The notes under the pieces were generated by a model. It had not been told where the DNA came from and made no database searches. It worked only from the letters and a program-made list of their open reading frames with translations. Below, piece after piece: positions 7,304 through 14,914 of a stretch of 50,291 nucleotides of DNA. The stretch is from CAMAVH01 sp036500145 (GTDB lineage Bacteria; Pseudomonadota; Alphaproteobacteria; SMXQ01): assembly GCA_036500145.1 (NCBI GenBank), contig DASYCO010000058.1, positions 1 through 50,291 on the forward strand, written 5' to 3'. The translations under genes and the position numbers were made by a program. Position 1 is the stretch's first letter, and the number at the start of each line of letters is the position of its first letter.

Positions 7304-8638
7304 TCAGTCGAGGACGGCGACTTGCGGGATCGGCACCACGAACTTGCCGCCCCAGGCCTTGATGCCGCCCATCTTCTCGACGATCTCGTCCTTGATGTTC
7401 CAAGGCAGGATCAGCACGTAGTCCGGCTTCGTCTCGAAGATCTTCTCCGGCGCGTGAACCGGGATGTGGGTGCCGGGCAGGTAGAGGCCCTGCTTGTGCG
7501 GGCTGGCGTCGACCGTGTAGTCGAGGAAGTCGCCGCGCACGCCGCAGTAGTTCAGCAAGGTGTTGCCCTTGGCCGGAGCGCCGTAGCCGACGACATGCTT
7601 GCCGGCTTCCTTGGCCTCGACCAGGAACTTCAGCAGTTCGCGCTTGGTGCGCTTCACCTGCTCGGCGAAGCCTTCGTAGGTCGCGACCTTGTCGAGGCCG
7701 GCGGCGGCTTCGCGCGCCTTCAGGGCGGCGATGGCCGGCTCGGTCGGGCGCGCCGCGTCGGCATGGCAGCCGTAGATGCGCAAGCTACCGCCGTGGGTCG
7801 GAAGCTCCTCCACGTCGAACAGGCGGATGCCGTGGCGCGCGAAGGCCTTCTCGACCGCGAGCAGCGAGAAATAGGAGAAATGCTCATGGTAGATCGTGTC
7901 GAACTGGTTGAGCGTCATGAGCTGGAGCAGGTGCGGGAACTCCATGGTCAGCACGCCGTCGGGCGCCAGCATGATCTTCAGGCCGCCCATGAAGTCGTTG
8001 AGGTCCGGCACATGGGCCAGCACGTTGTTGCCGAGCAGCAGGTCGGCCCGCTTGCCCTGGCTGACCAGGAAGCGCGCCGTCTCGACGCCGAAGAAGCGCA
8101 CGAGCGAGGGCACGCCCTTCTTCTCGGCGACCTTGGCGACGTTGGCCGCGGGCTCGATTCCGAGCACGGGCACGCCGCGCTGCATGAAGTACTGGAGCAG
8201 GTAGCCGTCGTTGCTGGCGACCTCGACGACCTGCGAGCCGGCGTCGAAGCCGAAGCGGCCAATCATCTTGTCGACGTAGCGCTCGGCGTGCCTGAGCCAG
8301 CTATCGGAGTAGGACGAGAAGTAGGCGTAGTCCGAGAAGAGCTGCTCGGGCGTCTGCACGTCCTCGACCTGCACCAGGAGGCAGTCGTCGCAGACCAGCG
8401 CGTGGAGCGGGTAGAACGGCTCGGCGCGGTTGAGGTCCTGCGGGCGCAGGTAGTAGTTCGACGGCGGCTGGACGCCGAGGTCGACCATGGTGTGCGTCAG
8501 CGGCGTGCCGCAGGCGCGGCAGGCCTGGGGCTGGTGGGCGCGCGCGTGATTGTCCTCAGACTTGGACGATACGGGGACGAGCGACGGTTCGTGCGGCATC
8601 GCGATCTCGGCTTGCTGCTTCTTTAGGTTCGCTACCAT
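7304..8638 (-). CDS. Zinc-binding sugar C-methyltransferase (TylC3/TcaB9-like)
   Basis: SAM-dependent methyltransferase of about 444 residues that adds a methyl branch to carbon 3 of a 4-keto nucleotide sugar. An N-terminal zinc site is formed by Cys40, Cys43, Cys83 and Cys86 (CRACG and CDDC). The SAM loop is VVEVASNDGYLLQYF (about 137-151). FDTIYHEHFSYFS holds the Glu-His pair that is catalytic in TcaB9. A C-terminal Rossmann-like part contains VVGYGAPAKGNTLLNYC. The start is uncertain: ATG at 8638 overlaps the dehydratase gene by 83 bases and has a weak AAAGAGA; ATG at 8599 overlaps by 44. Branched-chain synthesis in a CDP-glucose context also occurs in O-antigen clusters. Confidence 0.85.
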   Translation of the reverse strand: MVANLKKQQAEIAMPHEPSLVPVSSKSEDNHARAHQPQACRACGTPLTHTMVDLGVQPPSNYYLRPQDLNRAEPFYPLHALVCDDCLLVQVEDVQTPEQLFSDYAYFSSYSDSWLRHAERYVDKMIGRFGFDAGSQVVEVASNDGYLLQYFMQRGVPVLGIEPAANVAKVAEKKGVPSLVRFFGVETARFLVSQGKRADLLLGNNVLAHVPDLNDFMGGLKIMLAPDGVLTMEFPHLLQLMTLNQFDTIYHEHFSYFSLLAVEKAFARHGIRLFDVEELPTHGGSLRIYGCHADAARPTEPAIAALKAREAAAGLDKVATYEGFAEQVKRTKRELLKFLVEAKEAGKHVVGYGAPAKGNTLLNYCGVRGDFLDYTVDASPHKQGLYLPGTHIPVHAPEKIFETKPDYVLILPWNIKDEIVEKMGGIKAWGGKFVVPIPQVAVLD

Positions 8639-9713
8639 GATACGTCTCTTTTTCAAAGTCGGCGATCTGCCGTTCGGTCGTCTTGCGCACATCTTCGTTA
8701 GCGTAGAACGCCCGGTACCACTCGACCGTCCGCCGGATTGCGGTCTCGGCCGTCCACTTGGTCTCCCAGCCGAAGGCGCGCTTGGCGCGTACGCTCGACA
8801 GGGTCAGTAATGTCGCTTCGTGCGGGCCTGCGGCGGCCACGGACCGCCATTCGGCGGCGTCGCCCCAGGCGGAGACGAGCCGGTCGGCCATCCAGCCGAC
8901 GGGCTGCGAGTCCGCCTCGGCGGGGCCGAAATTCCAGCCCGACGAGAAGTCCGCCGGCTGCCCGGTCAGGCGCTCGGCGAGCATGAGGAAGCCGCGTACC
9001 GGCTCCAGCACGTGCTGCCAGGGGCGCACGGCCTCGGGGTGGCGGATCTCCAGGGCGCGGCCGTCGGCGAAGGCGCGCATGGCGTCAGGCACCAGGCGGT
9101 CCGCCGCCCAGTCGCCGCCGCCGATGATGTTGCCGGCGCGCACCGTGGCGATGCCCGGCGCCGCGGCGCCGGAGAAGTACGACTGGCGGAAGGCCTCGAC
9201 GACGAGCTCGCTGCAGGCCTTGCTGTTGCCGTAGGGCTCGCGGCCGCCGAGCGCGTCGGTCTCGCGGTAGCCCCACTCCCATTCCTTGTTCTCGTAGACC
9301 TTGTCGGTCGTCACGACCACGGCCGCGGTCACCGTCGGGCAGGCGCGCATGGCGTCGAGCAGGTGCACCGTGCCCATCACGTTGGTGGCGTAGGTGCCGA
9401 CCGGGTCGGCGGCGGCGGCGCGCACCAGCGGCTGGGCCGCCAGGTGCAGCACGATCTCGGGCCGCGCGCGGCGCATGGCCGCGGCCAGCGCGTCGCGGTC
9501 GCGCACGTCGGCGATGGTGGAGGACAGGTCGCGCGACAGGCCGGTCGTCTCGTAGAAGCTCGGCTCGCTGGGCGCGGCCAGGGCGTAGCCGTGCACCTCC
9601 GCGCCGAGGCGCGAAAGCCAGGTGCAGAGCCAGCCACCCATGAAGCCGGTATGGCCGGTGACGAAGACCCGCCGGCCGGCCCAGAAGGCCGGATTTACGC
9701 TGTCTTGCGGCAT
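8556..9713 (-). CDS. rfbG: CDP-glucose 4,6-dehydratase
   Basis: Short-chain dehydrogenase-type enzyme (385 residues) that turns CDP-glucose into CDP-4-keto-6-deoxyglucose using tightly bound NAD. The N-terminal nucleotide loop is VFVTGHTGFMGGWL (residues 17-29). The catalytic set is Thr-Thr-Asp-Lys (135-138, in TTDKVYENKEWEWGY) with Tyr161 and Lys165 in REPYGNSKACSE. The KEWEWGYRE segment is characteristic of the CDP-glucose rather than the dTDP-glucose enzyme. An upstream extension is open, but ATG 9713 fits the family start and overlaps the end of rfbF by 19 bases, which suggests translational coupling. Its product is the branch point for the methyltransferase, epimerase and aminotransferase nearby. 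Confidence 0.93.
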   Translation of the reverse strand: MPQDSVNPAFWAGRRVFVTGHTGFMGGWLCTWLSRLGAEVHGYALAAPSEPSFYETTGLSRDLSSTIADVRDRDALAAAMRRARPEIVLHLAAQPLVRAAAADPVGTYATNVMGTVHLLDAMRACPTVTAAVVVTTDKVYENKEWEWGYRETDALGGREPYGNSKACSELVVEAFRQSYFSGAAAPGIATVRAGNIIGGGDWAADRLVPDAMRAFADGRALEIRHPEAVRPWQHVLEPVRGFLMLAERLTGQPADFSSGWNFGPAEADSQPVGWMADRLVSAWGDAAEWRSVAAAGPHEATLLTLSSVRAKRAFGWETKWTAETAIRRTVEWYRAFYANEDVRKTTERQIADFEKETYHGSEPKEAASRDRDAARTVARPRIVQV

Positions 9714-10552
9714 TCGACCTGGCCCTTGCCGGCCCAGCTGCACCACGGCGCCTTGCCGTTGCTCCACATCTCGTTGAGCAGCTGCATCTCGCGGAAGGTG
9801 TCCATGCACTGCCAGAAGCCCGGGTGCTGGTAGACCGACAGCTGGTTCTCGGCGGCGAGATATTCGAGCACGCCCTGCTCGAGGCTGACGTTCTCGTCGA
9901 CGCGCAGCCGGTCGAACGCCTTCTTCTCGAACACGAGGAAGCCGCCGTTGATCCAGCCTTCGGTGACCTGCGGCTTCTCGCGGAAGGTGCGCACGGCGCC
10001 GTCCTCGATGGCGAGCTCGCCGTAGCGCGACGACGGATGGACGGCGGTGACGGTGGCGAGGCGGCCCGAGCGCTTGTGGAAGGCCAGCAGCGCGTCGAGG
10101 TCGACGTCGGCGACGCCGTCGCCGTAGGTGGCGAAGAAGGTGTCGCCCTTCACGTAAGGCAGGGCCTGGCGGATGCGCGAGCCGGTCAGGCTGTCCTGGC
10201 CGGTCTCGGCGAGCACGACGCGCCAGTCTTCGTCATAGCCGTTCGACAGCGTCTCGATCGAGTCGCTCGCGAAGTCGATGGCGAAGTCCGAGTTGTGCCG
10301 GCGATAGTTGACGAAGTAGTCGCGGATCACGTCGCCCTTGTAGCCGAGGCACAGGATGAAGTTGCGCGAGCCCGCGGCGTGGTAGTGCTTCATGATGTGC
10401 CAGAGGATCGGCTTGCCGCCGATCTCGACCATCGGCTTCGGCTTGAACTCGGTCTCCTCGCGCAGGCGCGTGCCGAGGCCGCCGCAGAGCAGCATGACGT
10501 CGGGGCGGTCGCGCGCGGGCAGGGCCGAGCGGATGTCGGTGAGGTTCGCCAT
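9695..10552 (-). CDS. rfbF: Glucose-1-phosphate cytidylyltransferase
   Basis: Forms CDP-glucose from CTP and glucose 1-phosphate and so commits carbon to the CDP-sugar pathway. The 285-residue protein has the nucleotidyltransferase signature LLCGGLGTRLREETEFKPKP at residues 21-40 and the metal-binding Asp in FFATYGDGVADVDLDAL. GWINGGFLVFE and HPGFWQCMDT are also typical of RfbF. The ATG at 10552 shares one base with the stop of the preceding small gene (TAATG) and has GGGAGAAGAG just before it, so translation is probably coupled. It sits directly after fliW and one unknown gene in a flagellar transcription unit, which is unusual for this enzyme. Confidence 0.94.
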   Translation of the reverse strand: MANLTDIRSALPARDRPDVMLLCGGLGTRLREETEFKPKPMVEIGGKPILWHIMKHYHAAGSRNFILCLGYKGDVIRDYFVNYRRHNSDFAIDFASDSIETLSNGYDEDWRVVLAETGQDSLTGSRIRQALPYVKGDTFFATYGDGVADVDLDALLAFHKRSGRLATVTAVHPSSRYGELAIEDGAVRTFREKPQVTEGWINGGFLVFEKKAFDRLRVDENVSLEQGVLEYLAAENQLSVYQHPGFWQCMDTFREMQLLNEMWSNGKAPWCSWAGKGQVECRKTA

Positions 10553-10863
10553 TACTCTTCTCCCAGGAAGTGGCGCGGATCGGGCTGCGGATGGCCGTTG
10601 TGGCCGTTGTGACCGTTGCGGCCGGGGGCGCGCCGCGCCGGACGGCCCGGGACGCCGCGCGGAAGCTCGAGGCGGCCGCTCACGCCGGGCCAGGCGGGCA
10701 TCGCCGGCGTCTGCGCGGCGCCGTCGAGGCGCAGCGTCGGCTTCTCTGCCGGAATGGCGGCGGCGAAGTCGCCGCGCGCGGTCGACTGCCCGACGGCGAG
10801 GAGCTTGAGGACGGCCTCGAGGGCGAGCGGCGGCAGGGTGGCGGACATGGCACGCATTTCCAT
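10552..10863 (-). CDS. Small protein of unknown function between fliW and rfbF
   Basis: A 103-residue protein that I do not recognise. It begins with a short hydrophobic helix-like stretch (LPPLALEAVLKLLAVG) and continues as a Pro/Gly/Arg-rich tail with an NGHNGHNGH repeat, so much of it is probably disordered. No signal peptide or domain is evident. Support for a real gene is context: it starts 12 bases after the fliW stop and its stop overlaps the rfbF start as TAATG. It links the flagellar and sugar parts of the same unit. A later start (ATG 10848, MSATLPPL) is possible. A coding call could still be wrong because the tail composition follows the local GC bias. Confidence 0.55.
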   Translation of the reverse strand: MEMRAMSATLPPLALEAVLKLLAVGQSTARGDFAAAIPAEKPTLRLDGAAQTPAMPAWPGVSGRLELPRGVPGRPARRAPGRNGHNGHNGHPQPDPRHFLGEE

Positions 10864-10875
10864 GATGGCGGTCTC

Positions 10876-11373
10876 TTACAGGCTGTGGCGGACGGGGTAC
10901 TTGCTGTTCGGCATGACGAACTGCCGGGCGAAGTGCTGGCGCGTGTCGACGAAGACGGGCGCGCGCAGGTTGACGGAGACATGCGCGCCGTCCTCGTCGC
11001 GACGGACGGTGACGATCAGCATGAGCGCCAGGTCGGCCATGGCGATGCCGAGGCCGCGGCAGGCTTCCTCGATGTCGGCCGGCTCGATCGCCTGGTTGTC
11101 CGCCGAGAGCGGCGCCACGAGGAACGCCAGGTTCTGGTCGGACAGGCACTGCAGCACGCGGAACTGCGGGTACTTGCCTTCCGGCAGCTCGGCGAGGGCG
11201 AAGTCGTGGTAGTCGCCGAAGCCGAGCAGGCCCTGCGGCATGCTGAGCATGGCGTGCTCGCCGATGGCGAGCGTGCCGAAGCGCGACTCGACGACGAGCG
11301 GGCGCTGCTCGGCCTCGGGCGCGAGGACGGGCGGCGGCGCGATGGTCTGGGTCTGGGCGGAATTGGCCAGCAT
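10876..11373 (-). CDS. fliW: Flagellar assembly factor FliW (CsrA antagonist)
   Basis: Cytoplasmic protein that binds flagellin or CsrA; when flagellin is exported, free FliW sequesters CsrA and lets flagellin be translated. The 165-residue sequence carries the family core: FGTLAIGEHAMLSMPQGLLGFGDYHDFAL, RVLQCLSDQNLAFLVAP, LALMLIVTVRRDED and VNLRAPVFVDTRQHFARQFV. The N-terminal 30 residues are a low-complexity extension. AAGGAGC before the ATG supports the start. It lies between flgL and a small unknown gene. Its partner csrA is at 35701-35961 and the likely target leader precedes the flagellin gene at the left end. Confidence 0.93.
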   Translation of the reverse strand: MLANSAQTQTIAPPPVLAPEAEQRPLVVESRFGTLAIGEHAMLSMPQGLLGFGDYHDFALAELPEGKYPQFRVLQCLSDQNLAFLVAPLSADNQAIEPADIEEACRGLGIAMADLALMLIVTVRRDEDGAHVSVNLRAPVFVDTRQHFARQFVMPNSKYPVRHSL

Positions 11374-11396
11374 GATGGGCTCCTTGAGGCTGGGTA

Positions 11397-12317
11397 TTAA
11401 CGGAGATAGGAAGCGAGATTGAGCTGCGACAGCGTCGAGATCGTCATGTACGAGGCCTGCAGCAGGGTCTGTTCGGAGGTCAGGCGCGTCATCGTCTCAG
11501 GCACGTTGACGCTGGTGATGTCGGTCACGGACTGGTTGAGGTAGACCTTGAGGTCGTCGTTGCCGGTGGTGACGTTGTCGAGGGCGGTTTCGGCCGCGCC
11601 GATGCGGCTGGTGATGTTCGGCATGTCCTGGATGGCGCTGTTGACGAGGTCCAGGGCGTCGTTCAGGCGGTCGCGGTCGAGCGGGTCGGTCGTCACCGTC
11701 GAGGCGAGCTTCAGCGAGCGCACCAGCTTCTCGAACGCGGGCTCGTCGGCCGTGGCGCCGTAGTTCACCGTGTAGTTCTCGGCGGCCTGGGTCGACAGGC
11801 GCGTGCTGTCGCCCTGGTAGTAGGAGGTGTCCGGCGTGCTCGGGTAGCTGGTCGGCGGCGCGACGAAGTCCGGGTCGTTCAGGTCGACCGGCGGCGTGTC
11901 GGTCTTGGTGCCGGAGAACACATAGCGGTCGCCGACCTTGGCGTTGAGCTGGCGCGCCGCTTCGTTCAGCATGTTCTGGGTCTGCTCGCTCAGGTCCAGG
12001 TCGCTGACGTTCTGGTTGTTCAGGGCGTTGGTCAGCAGCGTCTTGAAGTTCGTCGCGAGGGTGACGAGCGACGTGGTCGACTGCTCCATCGTCTGCAGGC
12101 GCAGCTGCACGGTCTGGTTGTTCGTCTTGTACTGGTCGTTGCGCGACAAAGCGGATTCCAGGCTGACTAGCTGGCGCGAGCCGCTGGCGATGCCGGAATA
12201 GGTCGTCGACTTGAAGCCGGTGCCGGCCTGCGCGCTGAGCGTGTCGATGGTCGTCTGCGTGTTGCGCAGGTTCGAGAGCGTCTGGTTGTATTGGCCGAGA
12301 TCTGATACGCGGGTCAT
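11397..12317 (-). CDS. flgL: Flagellar hook-filament junction protein FlgL (HAP3)
   Basis: Junction protein between FlgK and the filament, 306 residues. The N-terminal coiled-coil part (RVSDLGQYNQTLSNLRNTQTTI) and the C-terminal NVPETMTRLTSEQTLLQASYMTISTLSQLNLASYL resemble flagellin D0/D1 helices, which is the family hallmark. RYVFSGTKTDTPPV begins the exposed middle domain. It follows flgK by 14 bases and precedes fliW by 23 bases in one co-directional run. No separate promoter is visible. Confidence 0.93.
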   Translation of the reverse strand: MTRVSDLGQYNQTLSNLRNTQTTIDTLSAQAGTGFKSTTYSGIASGSRQLVSLESALSRNDQYKTNNQTVQLRLQTMEQSTTSLVTLATNFKTLLTNALNNQNVSDLDLSEQTQNMLNEAARQLNAKVGDRYVFSGTKTDTPPVDLNDPDFVAPPTSYPSTPDTSYYQGDSTRLSTQAAENYTVNYGATADEPAFEKLVRSLKLASTVTTDPLDRDRLNDALDLVNSAIQDMPNITSRIGAAETALDNVTTGNDDLKVYLNQSVTDITSVNVPETMTRLTSEQTLLQASYMTISTLSQLNLASYLR

Positions 12318-12331
12318 CGTCGATTCCTCGT

Positions 12332-14146
12332 TTAGACCATGTCGGTCAGGGTCTTCAGCATGTCGGACAGCGTCGTGATGACGCGGGCCGAAGCGCCGTA
12401 GGCGTTCTGGTACATGATGAGATTCGCCATCTCTTCGTCGGTGTTGACGCCGCTCGCGGACTGGGCCTTCGACGAGGTGTCGTCCAGCAGGTTCTGGCGG
12501 TAGCTGTCGGCGTCGTCGGCGTTGGCGGAGCGCGTCGCGTTGTCGGAGAGGATGCTGGCGCCGTAGCCGGAGAGCGTCGTGCTGGTCGTCGGCAGGCCGC
12601 CGGCGGCGGAAAAGGTCAGGCGCGCGTTGAACACGTCGGCCATGCGCTGCGCGACGGAGCCGTCGCCGACGGTGATGGCGCTGTCGCCGGCGGCGAGCGT
12701 GCCCTCGCTGAGCTGGCCGCGCGCGACCTTCTGGCTGTCGAGCAGGATGTCGCCGCGCACGGCGACGTTGCCGGCAAGGCCGCCGGATTCGCCGCCGACG
12801 ATCAGGTCGTTGAGCCCGAAGTAGTGCGAGAAGCCGAAGCCCGAGGCGGCTTCCTTGCTGGTGCCTTCGTTGATGCCGATGCCCTGGCCTGCGGCGTTGG
12901 CCGCGATCGTCAGTTCGCCGTGGGCGCCGACGCTGGCCGTGGCGCCGGCCAGGCCGGCGATCGGCGGCGTCGCCGTGGCGTAGACGCCGTTGATGGCGTC
13001 GCGGATCTGGTTGACGGTCGGGTCGCCGCCGACGACCGTGGCGAGGTCGTCGAGATTGAGGTCGAAGGCCGGGCCGGCGGCGCTGCCGTCGCTGTTCAGC
13101 ACGGCGATGCGCACGGTGCCGGTCAGGCTCACGGTGTCGGTGGCCGGGTCGGCGAAGCCGGTCGAGCCGGTCAGGCTGGCCGGCGGCGGGATGGCGACGC
13201 CGTCGTTGTGGATGGCGTTGAGCTGGTCCTTCAGGGTCCTGGCGAGGGTGTTCATCTCGGAGGCGAAGTTGGGCAGCTCGGTGTCGCGCATGTCGATCAG
13301 GCCGCGCAGCTTGCCGGACTTGATCGTGTCGGTGATGTCGGTGCCGTTGAGCTTGATGCCCTCGAGGCCGCCGCCCGGATAGCTGACGTCGCCTCCCATG
13401 GTCGCGGCCGGGGTGTAGCTGATGGTGCTGGCCTCGCGGTCGACGAGCGGCTGGCCGCTTGCCATGAAGATGACCATCTCGCCGCTGTCACGCGTGAAGT
13501 AGCTAATGTCCATCTGGCTGGCGAGCGAGGCGACGGCCGTGTCCCGCTGGTCCTGCAGGTCGCCGGCGGGCTGGTTCAGGGCGATGCTGCGCGAGATGCT
13601 GACGTTGAGCTCGGCGATGTTCTGCAGCGTCTGGTTGATCTGGTCGACCGAGTCGGCGACGTTCTGGTCGGCCTGGTAGCGCATGTCCTGGATCTGGCCG
13701 GACATGTCGTTGAGCTGGCGCGTCAGCGTCTGCGCCGCGCCGACCATGTCGAGCTGGCTGTTGGACGAGGACGGGTCGACGGCGAGCGCCGTCATCTTGT
13801 TGCCGAGCGTGGTGAGGGTCGAGGCGATCGACGAGCCCGAATCGGGCGTGCCGAACAGGTTCTGCATCGAGGAGAAGAACTGCTGGCGCACGCCGGTCTC
13901 GCCCTGCAGGGTCGTCTGGGCGCGCATGTCGCGCAGCAGGTACTCGTTCACCTGGCGCGTGACGCTGCCGATCTTCACGCCGGCGCCCTGGCCGTCGATC
14001 AGGACGTTCTGCAGGTTCGCGTTCTTGCGCGTGTAGCCCGGCGTGTTGGCGTTCGCGATGTTGTTCGACGTGATTCCCAGCGCCGCCTGCGTGGTCTGCA
14101 GGCCGCTGATGGCGGTGCCGAGGGCGACGTTGATCGAACTGGACAT
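12332..14146 (-). CDS. flgK: Flagellar hook-associated protein FlgK (HAP1)
   Basis: First hook-filament junction protein, 604 residues. The N-terminus has the axial-protein motif SGLQTTQAALGITSNNIANANTPGYTRK. The C-terminus ends in SGVNTDEEMANLIMYQNAYGASARVITTLSDMLKTLTDMV, the paired D0 helix. The middle (about 330-480) is a variable beta-rich domain. It is preceded by the flgN-like chaperone gene with a 16-base gap, and FlgN chaperones FlgK and FlgL in other bacteria. The length fits the family. Confidence 0.95.
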   Translation of the reverse strand: MSSSINVALGTAISGLQTTQAALGITSNNIANANTPGYTRKNANLQNVLIDGQGAGVKIGSVTRQVNEYLLRDMRAQTTLQGETGVRQQFFSSMQNLFGTPDSGSSIASTLTTLGNKMTALAVDPSSSNSQLDMVGAAQTLTRQLNDMSGQIQDMRYQADQNVADSVDQINQTLQNIAELNVSISRSIALNQPAGDLQDQRDTAVASLASQMDISYFTRDSGEMVIFMASGQPLVDREASTISYTPAATMGGDVSYPGGGLEGIKLNGTDITDTIKSGKLRGLIDMRDTELPNFASEMNTLARTLKDQLNAIHNDGVAIPPPASLTGSTGFADPATDTVSLTGTVRIAVLNSDGSAAGPAFDLNLDDLATVVGGDPTVNQIRDAINGVYATATPPIAGLAGATASVGAHGELTIAANAAGQGIGINEGTSKEAASGFGFSHYFGLNDLIVGGESGGLAGNVAVRGDILLDSQKVARGQLSEGTLAAGDSAITVGDGSVAQRMADVFNARLTFSAAGGLPTTSTTLSGYGASILSDNATRSANADDADSYRQNLLDDTSSKAQSASGVNTDEEMANLIMYQNAYGASARVITTLSDMLKTLTDMV

Positions 14147-14162
14147 GGATTGGCGCTCCGGC

Positions 14163-14597
14163 CTAGAGCTGCTTGTTGAGCGTCATGGCGACGGCGCGGC
14201 GCGGGCCGGCGCTGTTGAGCACGCCAGCGCTCGAATAGGCGGCGGCGCTCACCTGTTTCTCGGAGATCGCGGCGACGATGGCCTTCATCAGGCGCTCGCT
14301 GACGCTGCGGGCGGCGCGCAGCGCGCGCTCGTTGTCGGTCATCACCTTCTGGAAGCGCATGGTCGCCTCGCGCAGCTCGTCGCGCTGCTCCTGCGGCCCT
14401 TCGGCGAGCAGAGACGGCGTGTTGCGCAGCTCCTGCATGAAGTGCTCGTAGCCGCGCGCGAGCTCGGTCTTCTCCGGCTGCAGGCCCTTGATGTCCTGCG
14501 GGCGCATGCTGCGCAGGATCTCGTTCTCGCGCGTCAGCAGGTCGGTGAGCTTGAGGGTGACGGTGACGAGGTCGCCGACCAGGGTGCGGTTGGTCAT
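14163..14597 (-). CDS. flgN: FlgN-like export chaperone for FlgK/FlgL
   Basis: A 144-residue, mostly helical cytoplasmic protein. The family assignment rests on the pattern of an N-terminal helix with LKLTDLLTRENEILRSM, two long charged helices, and position immediately upstream of flgK and flgL. FlgN proteins bind the C-terminal helices of those two substrates and deliver them to the export gate. Sequence conservation in this family is low, so the call depends partly on context. The start is 2 bases after the flgJ stop. Confidence 0.75.
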   Translation of the reverse strand: MTNRTLVGDLVTVTLKLTDLLTRENEILRSMRPQDIKGLQPEKTELARGYEHFMQELRNTPSLLAEGPQEQRDELREATMRFQKVMTDNERALRAARSVSERLMKAIVAAISEKQVSAAAYSSAGVLNSAGPRRAVAMTLNKQL

Positions 14598-14599
14598 GG

Positions 14600-14914
14600 T
14601 TACTTCACCTCTTGGGTCTTGAGAATTTCGCGGTAGACCTGATCGGCGATGCCCATGCCGCCGTTCTTGGCCATTTCCTTGCCGTACTGGTCGTTCAGCA
14701 CCGAGCGGAACACGTGCTCGGCGTTGCCGCCGTCGAACGGGCCGTCGCTCTGCAGGCCGGCGAACATGGATTCCATGGTCTGGCTGACGAAGAAGGCCTC
14801 GAAGTCCTGGGCGGCCTGGCGCGCCTTCGCGGGATTGCTCGTGGCGGCGGTGCGCGGCGCGGCGGCCTGGGCGTCCGCCGCGGCGGGCTTGTCGAGAATG
14901 GAGAGGGCGCTCAT
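14600..14914 (-). CDS. flgJ: Rod-binding protein, FlgJ N-terminal domain only
   Basis: A 104-residue protein matching the rod-binding domain: ARQAAQDFEAFFVSQTMESMF, FDGGNAEHVFRSVLNDQYGKEMAKNGGMGIADQVYREI. It lacks the C-terminal muramidase domain of enteric FlgJ, which is normal for alphaproteobacteria where a separate enzyme opens the peptidoglycan. It would cap the growing rod in the periplasm. Its ATG shares one base with the flgI stop (TGATG), implying coupled translation. Confidence 0.9.
   Translation of the reverse strand: MSALSILDKPAAADAQAAAPRTAATSNPAKARQAAQDFEAFFVSQTMESMFAGLQSDGPFDGGNAEHVFRSVLNDQYGKEMAKNGGMGIADQVYREILKTQEVK

Noticed and set aside
10553..11149. N-terminal extension of the rfbF frame to 484 residues
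   Set aside because: It reads fliW and the small unknown gene out of frame; RfbF starts at 10552 with a good ribosome site.
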